A stretch of 33,869 nucleotides of DNA from Elusimicrobiota bacterium (GTDB lineage: Bacteria > Elusimicrobiota > Elusimicrobia > F11), in assembly GCA_003140895.1 (NCBI GenBank), contig PLLH01000053.1, forward strand, positions 1-33,869, given 5' to 3'. Below, in pieces: positions 1 through 7,470 of the stretch (positions are counted from its first letter, which is position 1; each line of letters begins with the position of its first letter). The position numbers and the translations under genes were made by a program. A model generated the notes under the pieces. That model saw nothing but the letters and a program-made list of their open reading frames with translations, was not told where the DNA came from and did no database searches.

Positions 1-1365
1 GTGCTGGACACGTGGTTCTCCTCCGCCCTTTGGCCGTTCTCCGTGTTCGGATGGCCGGATCAAACCGACGATCTTAAGAAATTTTTCCCCACGGCCACCA
101 TGGTCACGGGGCATGAGATTCTGTACCTGTGGGTGGCCCGCATGATTATGTTTTCGCTGGATTTTTTAGGGAAGGTGCCGTTCACAACGGTGTTGATTCA
201 CGGCATTGTCCGGGATAAAAAAGGCCGGAAGATGTCCAAATCATTGGGGAACGTGATCGATCCGCTGGAGCTCATCAATGAATTCGGGGCGGACGCCGTC
301 CGGCTTTCGCTCGCCCAATCCGCCACGCCCGGGCGCGATATGCAGATTTCAAAAGAAAATTTCGTGAAGACCCGGAATTTTTCAAACAAAGTGTGGAACG
401 CCGCGCGGTTTTCTCTCATGTACATGGGCGAGTGCAAGATCATTTCCGCTCCCGGGGAATGGACGGCTCATCTGGAACTCTCCGATCGGTGGATTCTCCA
501 TCGGTACAACGAAGTTGTTAGAAACGCCACACAAGCCATCGACCGGTTTGACATGGACTCCGCCGCGCGGGACCTGTATGACTTTTTCTGGTCGGAGTTT
601 TGCGATTGGTACGTTGAAATGGCAAAACCCCGCTTGGCGTCCCTTCGTCAGGGAGATCCGAATGGGAACCACTCCGGCCTGCCCGTTTTTTCCAAGGAAT
701 CCAGCGAAGCGGCTCGATGCGTGCTGGCCACGGTTCTGGAAGGGTCGCTCCGGCTTCTTCATCCTTTTATGCCCTTCATCACGGAAGAAATCTGGCAAAA
801 GATTCCAAAGCCGGTTGGAACCACCGCCGCGCATCTCATGGGGGCGTCATGGCCGGTTCCGATCAAAGAATTCGGGGATTTGAAAGCCGCGCGAGAGATG
901 GAAACCATAAAGGAAGTGGTGACCAAGCTTCGCGCGATCCGGAGCGAAATGGGCATCCCGCCCACGCAGGCCATTGATGTGCTCATGAAACCCAGCAAGC
1001 CATTGACGGAGAAATTGGTACAGGGCCAAGCCTATGTGCTCAAGAGTCTCAATAGTCGAGTGGGACGGTTAACCATCGATTCGAAAGCGGCGCGTCCGAA
1101 CGCGTCGGCGGCGGCCGTCATCCCCGGAGCGGATTTCTATGTTCCCTTGGAAGGGTTGATTGATTTTGAAAAAGAAAAAGCCCGCCTTGAAAAAGAGCTG
1201 GCTCAGCTCAAAGAGGACGTGGAGCGCCTCTCCAAAAAGCTCGCCAACCAGGATTTTATTTCCCATGCCCCAGAGGAAGAAGTATTGAAAACAAAGGAAC
1301 GGTTAAGAGAAAGCCAGGAGCGCTCGCTCCGTCTCCAAGATAATATTTCTACATTGAGTCATTAG
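1..1365 (+). CDS. valS: Valyl-tRNA synthetase, C-terminal part (5' end outside window)
   Basis: Class I aminoacyl-tRNA synthetase that charges tRNA-Val with valine in the cytoplasm. The reading frame is open at base 1, so this is the last 454 residues of a protein that is usually about 850-950 long. The segment opens with LDTWFSSALWPF, the block that precedes the second half of the catalytic domain in ValRS. KMSKS is intact at residues 77-81 of the fragment. The anticodon-binding helical domain follows (about 150-330). The end, about 385-450, is a charged heptad-like coiled coil (FEKEKARLEKELAQL...), which is the tRNA-binding arm typical of ValRS and absent from IleRS and LeuRS. The N-terminal HIGH motif and editing domain lie outside the window. 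The stop is followed 20 bases later by the next gene, so the two are probably co-transcribed. Confidence 0.97.
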   Translation: MLDTWFSSALWPFSVFGWPDQTDDLKKFFPTATMVTGHEILYLWVARMIMFSLDFLGKVPFTTVLIHGIVRDKKGRKMSKSLGNVIDPLELINEFGADAVRLSLAQSATPGRDMQISKENFVKTRNFSNKVWNAARFSLMYMGECKIISAPGEWTAHLELSDRWILHRYNEVVRNATQAIDRFDMDSAARDLYDFFWSEFCDWYVEMAKPRLASLRQGDPNGNHSGLPVFSKESSEAARCVLATVLEGSLRLLHPFMPFITEEIWQKIPKPVGTTAAHLMGASWPVPIKEFGDLKAAREMETIKEVVTKLRAIRSEMGIPPTQAIDVLMKPSKPLTEKLVQGQAYVLKSLNSRVGRLTIDSKAARPNASAAAVIPGADFYVPLEGLIDFEKEKARLEKELAQLKEDVERLSKKLANQDFISHAPEEEVLKTKERLRESQERSLRLQDNISTLSH

Positions 1366-1371
1366 GTGATG

Positions 1372-1378
1372 AAGGAGG
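1372..1378 (+). promoter_or_regulatory. Strong Shine-Dalgarno of the small membrane protein gene
   Basis: AAGGAGG lies 7 bases before the ATG at 1386, a near-perfect ribosome-binding site that fixes the start. An out-of-frame ATG at 1381 is followed at once by TAA and is too close to the site to be used efficiently. Confidence 0.8.
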
Positions 1379-1385
1379 ATATGTA

Positions 1386-1913
1386 ATGGTGGATAAATTG
1401 CGTGGCGCGGAAGGAAGAAAAACGATCATTACCGTGACGTTGTTCGTCACGATTGCCGTTTTGGTGGCTGTTTTCTATTTCGGGTGGTGTCTTCAATTCT
1501 TTACTTCTTTTCAAAATGAACCGCTGTTCGCGGTCCCAAAGAGCGGCGTGTCCACCGTGGGGTATCGAACAAACCAATTTCTCATTGATTATTTTCGGGA
1601 ATTGGCGACGTTCGGTTTCTTCTTTTTGACGCTCTGCGCGGCCATCGCGTATGGACTTGTGCGCCGGATGAAATGGGCTTCTTGGGCCATGGGCGGTCTT
1701 TTGGTTTCGATGGTCCTCGTTCATTTTCTCCTGTTGAAGGTGAATATCGAACCTTCTTTGTGGATCCTCAAGCACGCCAGCCCGGTGACCCAGAGATATC
1801 TCTTTCTTTTCTTCTTTACGTTGGCCTTGGAAATTCTTCTGCCCGCTTTTGTCATCTCCGCTGTGGTGGATTGGATGGGAAACAAAGGGTTTCAGAAAAG
1901 AAAGCAAGGGTGA
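1386..1913 (+). CDS. Hypothetical four-helix membrane protein, 175 aa
   Basis: I do not recognise the family. The protein has a short basic N-terminus followed by four hydrophobic segments at roughly residues 13-36, 72-92, 95-115 and 137-163. A loop of about 35 residues between helices 1 and 2 contains YRTNQFLIDYFREL, and the tail is basic (GNKGFQKRKQG). Start and end in the cytoplasm would agree with the positive charges at both ends. There is no signal peptide and no catalytic motif that I can see. It follows valS by 20 bases behind a very strong ribosome-binding site, so it is a real gene, probably expressed from valS read-through. A function cannot be assigned from sequence; a small sensor, transporter accessory or DoxX-like protein are unverified possibilities. 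Confidence 0.75.
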   Translation: MVDKLRGAEGRKTIITVTLFVTIAVLVAVFYFGWCLQFFTSFQNEPLFAVPKSGVSTVGYRTNQFLIDYFRELATFGFFFLTLCAAIAYGLVRRMKWASWAMGGLLVSMVLVHFLLLKVNIEPSLWILKHASPVTQRYLFLFFFTLALEILLPAFVISAVVDWMGNKGFQKRKQG

Positions 1914-1977
1914 CAGAAAGGGCTTGATTACGTCTCACGAAGTGCATAAACTCAAATCAGCAGCATAATTTAAGGCT

Positions 1978-1983
1978 TATGGT
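1978..1983 (+). promoter_or_regulatory. Possible -10 element placed for a leaderless transcript
   Basis: TATGGT (TANNNT form) ends exactly 6 bases before the ATG at 1990, the same spacing seen before other first genes in this window. No good -35 hexamer is visible 16-18 bases upstream. The GGTGGG overlapping it could instead be a weak Shine-Dalgarno, so this is tentative. Confidence 0.3.
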
Positions 1984-1989
1984 GGGTTA

Positions 1990-2640
1990 ATGACGAAGAA
2001 AGCGCGGCAAGATCTTCTAAAAATCAGCGAAATGGCGGAGAAAGCCGATGTCCTTGTCTCCACCATTCGCTATTACACCGATATCGGCTTGTTGAAAGCC
2101 GCCATGACCACTGAAGGGGGGCACCGCCTCTACGAAGAAGCTCCCACCATGGACCGGTTGGTCAAGATTAAACGGATGGTCGCCAAAGGGATGACCCTTC
2201 CCGAAATCCAGGGTCACATCGAACAGGAAATGACCACGAAAAAAATTCTGGTCGTGGACGATGAGCCGGAAATCGTGGATTTCATCAGAGATCTGTTGGT
2301 CGACAAATTTCCTCACCAAATCGAGTCCGCTCATGACGGGTTTACCGCCGGACGGCTCATTCATTCCATGGGGCCGGATTTGGTGATTTTGGATTTACTT
2401 CTACCTGGCATTGATGGTTTTCAGGTTTGTCACATGATTCGTGAAGATGAGGAAACAAAAAACGCTAAAATATTAGCCGTCACCGGCTATGATTCGGCGG
2501 ATATACGAAAGAAGATTCTTGAATCAGGCGCGGACGATTACTGTGGGAAGCCACTCGATTATCAACAGACCCTCGATAAAATTACAAAGCTGTTGGGGGT
2601 GACTGTTAAAGGACCAGTGAAGAAGCCCATTGTCGATTAA
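1990..2640 (+). CDS. Response regulator: MerR-type HTH fused to receiver domain
   Basis: Transcription regulator of 216 residues with the DNA-binding domain first. Residues about 10-80 are a MerR-like winged helix (LLKISEMAEKADVLVSTIRYYTDIGLL, then GHRLYEE and a MTLPEI recognition region). Residues 84-203 are a CheY-type receiver with the full phosphorylation set: acidic pair D90/D91, phospho-acceptor D135 in VILDLLLPG, T165 and K187 in the GKP motif. Receiver domains usually precede the effector domain, so the order is reversed here. MerR proteins normally carry a ligand-binding tail and a dimerisation coiled coil in this place; a phosphorylatable receiver presumably replaces that input. The last 11 bases overlap the start of the kinase-like gene, so the two proteins are very probably partners. 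Target promoters are unknown. Confidence 0.88.
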   Translation: MTKKARQDLLKISEMAEKADVLVSTIRYYTDIGLLKAAMTTEGGHRLYEEAPTMDRLVKIKRMVAKGMTLPEIQGHIEQEMTTKKILVVDDEPEIVDFIRDLLVDKFPHQIESAHDGFTAGRLIHSMGPDLVILDLLLPGIDGFQVCHMIREDEETKNAKILAVTGYDSADIRKKILESGADDYCGKPLDYQQTLDKITKLLGVTVKGPVKKPIVD

Positions 2641-4150
2641 ATATTCTCAACTCATCCAAGAAGACAACCGCTTCCGTTTCTGGGTGTCCCTTTTTGTTTT
2701 CCTCAGTTGTCTCCTTTTCCTGATCCCAGGACCGGCGCAGAGTATTCTGCAGGTTGTCCTGATCCTCCTCGTTTACTCTCTCTGTTATAGCCTCGGTCAG
2801 GTTCTGGCCAAAAAGAACTTCGCCAATCGATTCCTTGTCTTTTCGTTGTACGCCCTCGATTGCCTTGCCGTGACCTCCGCTATTTATTTGACCGGCGGAC
2901 TTCAAAGCGATCTTTATTTTCTCTATCTGGTTATTCTAGGAGTGTCGCTGTACCGGCAGAATTGGGTTGCCTTCACGTATGAAGCGGTTCTTTCGGTGTC
3001 GTTGTATGTGGGACTCCTGGTGTGGATGGGGCGAACGAATGGCGGGGTCAATTATTGGTTTATCGCTGCGCAGACCCTTTTGCTGGGATCGCTGATCGGG
3101 GTTCTGACGGCGTTGTTATTGGTATTGAAAAAGGATCAAGCGGAGAAAAACAAATTGATTTCCCGGGCTCGGACATTAGCTCATATTGCCGATGTGGTGA
3201 GCGGTTCTCTCAGTAATTCCCGCGATTGGATTAAGACGATCACCGGTCTTATCGAAGACGAAATTCACGCGGATGGTTTGACGTGCCGGATTTTCATTCA
3301 TCGGGGTGAACAGCAATTTCTGCCTCCCAGCGGGGGGAAAACGGGGCTTCACCTTCCGATTATGGTGGGGGAAATTATTTTCGGATCTTTGATTGTCCAT
3401 TGGACGCGCCTCAAACCGCTCAGCATGCAGGACAATCAATTCTTTTCCTCCATCGCGCATTCCCTGGGGCTCTCTCTCCACCGCGCTAAATTGTGGGAGG
3501 ATTTTCAGTCCCAGATGGAACGGATCGAAGCGGGGCTGCGGCTCACCTCCTCCGTGCCCTCCACGCTTTCCAACGAGGCTCAGAAAACCTATCAACAGCG
3601 GGTGGTCAACGATATGTTGGAGATGGTTCGCCTGGAACGGGGAAAATGGGAGATCAAAAAGGATATTTGCTTCATCACCGATCTGTTAAAAAACGAGATC
3701 GATGTGGTTATGGGGGCCTCGTCCTCAAAAAACCTGACCTTTTCGACGGATTGGCGGGATGCGGATCTGTCGCCCTTTTGGGCCGATAACAATAAAATCA
3801 AACACGTGATCGCCAACCTTCTCTATAACGCCGTTGAGGCGAGCCCCTTCGGCGGGAAAATAACGCTTCGCGCTCGTCAAGACGAACGCCAGATTTTGGT
3901 GTCCATCCATAATCAAGGGCAGGGCATTCCTGACGCGGAGCTGAATGATGTTTTTGAAAAGTATTACCGGTTGGGGCCTATCCATGAACCGTCCAAACCG
4001 TCTCACTTTGGTTTGGGACTCGCCATTTGCCAAAAGATCGTTCAAGCCCACAAAGGGCATATTTGGGCTGAATCCAAGGGAGAGGGGCAGGGGAGCACGC
4101 TCTGGGTCAGTCTGCCGGTGGAACCGGTTTCCGTTAAGTCGGTTTCTTAA
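2630..4150 (+). CDS. Membrane sensor kinase-like protein (GAF + HATPase), His box apparently missing
   Basis: Predicted partner of the preceding MerR-receiver protein, 506 residues, starting at a TTG that overlaps the regulator's stop by 11 bases. Residues about 15-166 hold around six transmembrane helices. A GAF-like domain spans roughly 180-287 and ends in the usual helix (HSLGLSLHRAKLWEDF). The C-terminal ATPase domain is well preserved: N box NLLYNAVEAS at 396-405, G1 box NQGQGIP at 428-434 (Asn where Asp is usual), G2 FGLGLA at 460-465. The dimerisation/phosphotransfer region between them (about 290-340) is very short. It ends in the familiar MVRLERGKWEI, but I find no SHELRTPL-like His box and no histidine at all between 285 and 391. 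It may be a pseudokinase, or may signal without autophosphorylation. The gene meets the minus-strand glycoside hydrolase tail-to-tail with overlapping stops. Confidence 0.85.
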   Translation: MSIKYSQLIQEDNRFRFWVSLFVFLSCLLFLIPGPAQSILQVVLILLVYSLCYSLGQVLAKKNFANRFLVFSLYALDCLAVTSAIYLTGGLQSDLYFLYLVILGVSLYRQNWVAFTYEAVLSVSLYVGLLVWMGRTNGGVNYWFIAAQTLLLGSLIGVLTALLLVLKKDQAEKNKLISRARTLAHIADVVSGSLSNSRDWIKTITGLIEDEIHADGLTCRIFIHRGEQQFLPPSGGKTGLHLPIMVGEIIFGSLIVHWTRLKPLSMQDNQFFSSIAHSLGLSLHRAKLWEDFQSQMERIEAGLRLTSSVPSTLSNEAQKTYQQRVVNDMLEMVRLERGKWEIKKDICFITDLLKNEIDVVMGASSSKNLTFSTDWRDADLSPFWADNNKIKHVIANLLYNAVEASPFGGKITLRARQDERQILVSIHNQGQGIPDAELNDVFEKYYRLGPIHEPSKPSHFGLGLAICQKIVQAHKGHIWAESKGEGQGSTLWVSLPVEPVSVKSVS

Positions 4151-5133
4151 GACGGGAATGTTTTGATGAGACGTTGTAGGCGAACAAAAGACGCTTTGGG
4201 AGAAAGATCCTTCCGGACAAGTCCCATATAGTCGGTGGCATCGCTGAAATTGTCATCGGTGTCGCAGTAGAACGCCCAAAAAAGTTTTTCAATTCGAGGA
4301 TGTTTCTTGATGATGTCGTAAAGCTTCTCCAGCCACTCCGCTTGTTGATCTTCGTTGACGCACTCGCCGGCAAACCATTTTTGATGTTTTTCAAAATCGG
4401 GAACGCCGGGGCAGCCCATCTCCGTGATCCATATTTTCTTTTTTGAATCCCCGTGCTGGTCCATCATTTTTTCCGCTTGCCTCAATTTGGTTTCGAATCG
4501 TTCTTCCCGGTCCTTTGCCAAAGGATCAACAAAGGTGTGGATCGATAAAATATCCGCCAGGTCTTTGCCTCCATTCACGTAGAAATTATTCAGGTCTTCC
4601 TCGAGGGGGTCCGTTAATCCGCCGTTCAAGACAACGCAGGAGGGGTCCGCTTGTTTTGCGGCCGTCCTCGCGTGCCGGAGAAGGTCGACGTATTTTTTAA
4701 GCCCGTCCCGCGGCTCGGCCCAATATTCCGGATGATTGGGTTCGTTCCAGATTTCCCAATGTTTGACCCAGTTTTTATAGCGGTTGACCGTCGCATCCAC
4801 ATAACCGGCAAATTCGTCGAACGACGTCGGGGGCCGGCTCCAGGCGCGCGGGTCGGAGGTGTCTTCCATTTTGTTGTATTGAAGAAGTCCCAGGAGATGG
4901 ATTCCTTTTTTTTCGAGGAGCGCGATGATTTTATCGTATCGTGAGAAGTCAAATTTCCCGACGCCACGGTGGACGTCCGCCCAGAGAATGTCCATTCGAA
5001 CAATCGGCATTCCCAGCTCGTCCAGTTGATCCACCGCTTTTTTGAGAACGTCTTCGGAAAACTGGAATTTATTCCAGTCGTGATACCAATGAAGGAAGGC
5101 CAGGAGGCCGAATGGATTGTCGAGGCGTTTCAT
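4147..5133 (-). CDS. Clan-A glycoside hydrolase, cellulase/GH39-like TIM barrel
   Basis: Predicted (beta/alpha)8 retaining glycosidase, 328 residues from the ATG at 5133. The acid/base glutamate is E131 in the WEIWNEPNHPEYW motif at the end of strand 4. The likely nucleophile is E238 in IWITEMGCPG at the end of strand 7. The N-terminus (NPFGLLAFLHWYHDWN) and the late WAFYCDTDDNF segment complete the barrel. No signal peptide is visible, so it appears cytoplasmic, which is odd for an enzyme attacking polymers; short oligosaccharides or a cell-made glycan are possible substrates. An in-frame TTG at 5214 would add 27 residues, but a consensus promoter lies inside that extension, so I prefer 5133. 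No other sugar gene is adjacent. The exact GH family and substrate are not determinable here. Confidence 0.85.
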   Translation of the reverse strand: MKRLDNPFGLLAFLHWYHDWNKFQFSEDVLKKAVDQLDELGMPIVRMDILWADVHRGVGKFDFSRYDKIIALLEKKGIHLLGLLQYNKMEDTSDPRAWSRPPTSFDEFAGYVDATVNRYKNWVKHWEIWNEPNHPEYWAEPRDGLKKYVDLLRHARTAAKQADPSCVVLNGGLTDPLEEDLNNFYVNGGKDLADILSIHTFVDPLAKDREERFETKLRQAEKMMDQHGDSKKKIWITEMGCPGVPDFEKHQKWFAGECVNEDQQAEWLEKLYDIIKKHPRIEKLFWAFYCDTDDNFSDATDYMGLVRKDLSPKASFVRLQRLIKTFPS

Positions 5134-5139
5134 GTTGTC

Positions 5140-5168
5140 ATTATAAGATGGAAGTCGGCTGTTCTCAA
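5140..5168 (-). promoter_or_regulatory. Sigma-70-type promoter of the glycoside hydrolase gene, leaderless spacing
   Basis: On the minus strand, TTGAGA (5168-5163) is followed by a 17-base spacer and a perfect TATAAT (5145-5140). Only GACAAC separates the -10 from the ATG at 5133, so the predicted transcription start is at or next to the A of the start codon, and no Shine-Dalgarno is present. This supports independent transcription from thiO and the shorter start. Confidence 0.7.
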
Positions 5169-5210
5169 TCGGATTCGTACGGCTTTTTCGCCCGGCTCGT
5201 GTTTTAGAAA

Positions 5211-6335
5211 TCAACGGGCCGGAGCTGTTTTTAGAAACCGAAGAGGGGAGAAGGAAGAAATATCCATCGACAAAGGACGGCTCAGTATGGAGTCTGCCAT
5301 GAGTTTTGCCGTGATCGGGGCCAGAAGGATCCCGTTCCGATAGTGCCCGGCGGCGATAAACACATTGTCAAATCCCGGAAGGCGTCCCAACGCCGGCAAT
5401 AAATCAGGAGAGCCCGGGCGAAGCCCCGACGTCATGCCTCGCGCCGGCGTCCGGGACAGTTGCGGGAGGAGCCTGCGCCCTTTTTGCATCAGTTCCTCTT
5501 TGGCTTCCGGTGTTGTCGTGTTCAAAAATCCCGCTTTTTCGACGGTGGTTCCGACAAACGTATACCCGTCTTTCGGAGTGACATACCCATTGGATTTCGT
5601 GTAGAGCGGAAGCGGCAGAATTCGTTTGGGCGTGTCCATGACCAGGAGCTGGCCTCGTAACGGTTCGAGTCCGAGTTTGAGGCCGAGCGGTTCAAGGATT
5701 TGGTCGCTCCAGGCGCCGGCGGCCACCAAGAAGCGGTCCGCGTTAAACGTGGCCGCATTCGTTTCAATCCCCTCGATTCTGTTCGGGGTCCTCTTAAATT
5801 TCCAGTCTCCCGTATTTTCAATCACGCTTGTCCCTTGCCGTTTCGCTCCTTCGATGAAAGCGGACAAAAACCGTTCTCCGTTCATCTGCCCGTCTTTTTC
5901 GAAGAGGACGCCGCCGCAATGGATGGGATTCAACTGGGGGAAATTGTTCTGCAACGTTTCCATGGGGATCCATCGGGCTGGAAGACCGATGTGCGTTTGG
6001 TAGGCGGCTTCGGTTTGAAGAAGAGACGCCTCTTCTTCCGTCAACGCCAGTTGGATGATGCCGTCTTGTTCGAATCCCACATCGATCTGGGTGAGCTCTT
6101 TAAGCTCGGCGGCGAGCGCGGGGAATCGCTCAAGGCTGGCGCGGGCGAGCGAGAGGAACGGTTCTCGGCGGTGGGCGTCGATTTGGCATTCCAGCATGGC
6201 CGCGGAGCTTCCGGTGGCGCCGGCTCCCACGTGTTTTTTTTCGATGAGGAGAACCTTCGCGCCGGCCTTGGATAACTCATAAGCTGAAGCCGCTCCAATA
6301 ATGCCGCCGCCGATGATGATCACGTCATAAGGCAT
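5211..6335 (-). CDS. thiO: ThiO-like glycine oxidase / FAD-dependent amino-acid oxidase
   Basis: FAD-dependent amine oxidoreductase of the DAO family, 374 residues. The N-terminal Rossmann dinucleotide motif is GGGIIG at 9-14, followed by E32 (LLIEKK), which usually binds the FAD ribose. The C-terminal block SGLRPGSPDLLPALG and then GHYRNGILLAP is characteristic of ThiO, where the Arg binds substrate carboxylate. ThiO oxidises glycine to iminoglycine for the thiazole ring of thiamine in aerobes. No other thiamine gene is visible, so a role as a general D-amino-acid or sarcosine-type oxidase remains possible. It overlaps the mnmA stop by 11 bases, has AGAGGAAC upstream as ribosome-binding site, and is the last gene of the long sulfur operon. 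Confidence 0.85.
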   Translation of the reverse strand: MPYDVIIIGGGIIGAASAYELSKAGAKVLLIEKKHVGAGATGSSAAMLECQIDAHRREPFLSLARASLERFPALAAELKELTQIDVGFEQDGIIQLALTEEEASLLQTEAAYQTHIGLPARWIPMETLQNNFPQLNPIHCGGVLFEKDGQMNGERFLSAFIEGAKRQGTSVIENTGDWKFKRTPNRIEGIETNAATFNADRFLVAAGAWSDQILEPLGLKLGLEPLRGQLLVMDTPKRILPLPLYTKSNGYVTPKDGYTFVGTTVEKAGFLNTTTPEAKEELMQKGRRLLPQLSRTPARGMTSGLRPGSPDLLPALGRLPGFDNVFIAAGHYRNGILLAPITAKLMADSILSRPLSMDISSFSPLRFLKTAPAR

Positions 6336-7470
6336 GGGGTGTTCCTCTGATCGCCTTAATAATGGTTCCGCCGCCCAGCACGGCGCGGGCCTTTACGAAT
6401 TCATCCCATCGGTAGAAGACGGCGGCCTGGCCGGGCGTGACGGCCTTTTCCGGCGTTTTAAAATGAACCACGGCTTTCTCATTCTCAATCCGGAGCGAGG
6501 CTTCGACCGGCTCGTGTTTGTACCGGATTTTGACGAGGAGATTCTCCCCCGGTTGCGGCGCAGCGCCGGCAATCCAATGGAGCGCTTCGGCTAGAAGTCC
6601 GGCGGCCTGCCCCTCGTCGTTCCGTCCCACCACAAGCGTGTTGGTGTCCGGCTCAAGCCGAGTGACGTAATGAGGGTGTTGTGTTTTAAGAACAAGGCCT
6701 TTCCGTTGTCCGACGGTGTAATACGCGATGCCTTTGTGCTCGCCGACCACGTCTCCCCGTTCGTTCTTAATGGGTCCCGGTTGGAGCGTGCGGGGGAGGG
6801 GGACCCCTGATTCCGTAAACCGGCTCATGAGGAAACGTCCATAGTCGTTGTCCGGAATGAAGCAAATCTCCTGGCTGTCTTTTTTGTCGGCGTTGGGAAG
6901 GCCAAATTCTTTGGCGAGTTCCCTGACTTTCGTTTTCGGATTTTCTCCGAGAGGGAACATCATGGAGCTTAGCTCGCTCTGGCCGAGCGTGTAGAGAACA
7001 TACGACTGGTCTTTTGTGGAATCAACGGCTTCGAAGAGCTGGAAGAATGGTTTATCTCCGCCGGTCGTTTCAATGATGCGGGCGTAATGGCCGGTGGCCA
7101 GATGCGTGGCTCCAAGAGAGTGGGCAAAGGCTTTCAATTTTTCAAATTTGATGAATTGATTGCAGGCCAAACACGGGTTCGGTGTTTCACCTTTTAAATA
7201 GGAGTCGATAAAGGGGCGAATGACGTGCTGGTCAAAGTCCACGGAGTAATCCAACACGTAGTGCGGGATGCCGGCTTTCTCCGCGCATCGTTTGGCGACA
7301 AGCACGTCTTCCGGCGCCCCGCAACAGCCGGCGCTTTCCTGGCATGGGGGGAGGAGGCGCATGGTGACCCCGATCACCTCATGTCCTTCGCGAGCGAGAA
7401 GCGCCGCCGAGACGGAGGAGTCAACTCCGCCGGACATGGCCACGACGATTTTTTTCTTTTGGAATTTCAT
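6325..7470 (-). CDS. mnmA: tRNA 2-thiouridylase MnmA
   Basis: ATP-dependent enzyme that thiolates U34 of tRNA-Lys, -Glu and -Gln using persulfide sulfur from a desulfurase. The 381 residues match the usual length. The PP-loop SGGVDSS is at 13-19, catalytic C103 is in the ACNQFIKFE block and the second reactive C203 in SQEICFIPD. The GHYAR and THLATGHYA segments are also typical. I place the start at the ATG at 7470, whose TGA overlap with the upstream desulfurase forms an ATGA junction; a TTG at 7497 is the only other in-frame option. Pairing with a dedicated NifS-like desulfurase is the arrangement known for Bacillus YrvO-MnmA. The tRNA-Lys(TTT) and tRNA-Glu(TTC) genes at 23852-24021 belong to its substrate classes. 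Confidence 0.96.
   Translation of the reverse strand: MKFQKKKIVVAMSGGVDSSVSAALLAREGHEVIGVTMRLLPPCQESAGCCGAPEDVLVAKRCAEKAGIPHYVLDYSVDFDQHVIRPFIDSYLKGETPNPCLACNQFIKFEKLKAFAHSLGATHLATGHYARIIETTGGDKPFFQLFEAVDSTKDQSYVLYTLGQSELSSMMFPLGENPKTKVRELAKEFGLPNADKKDSQEICFIPDNDYGRFLMSRFTESGVPLPRTLQPGPIKNERGDVVGEHKGIAYYTVGQRKGLVLKTQHPHYVTRLEPDTNTLVVGRNDEGQAAGLLAEALHWIAGAAPQPGENLLVKIRYKHEPVEASLRIENEKAVVHFKTPEKAVTPGQAAVFYRWDEFVKARAVLGGGTIIKAIRGTPHAL

Noticed and set aside
1362-1907. A 181-codon minus-strand frame opposite the small membrane protein
   Set aside because: The plus-strand frame has a strong Shine-Dalgarno and clear hydrophobic helices. The antisense product is a low-complexity charged sequence.
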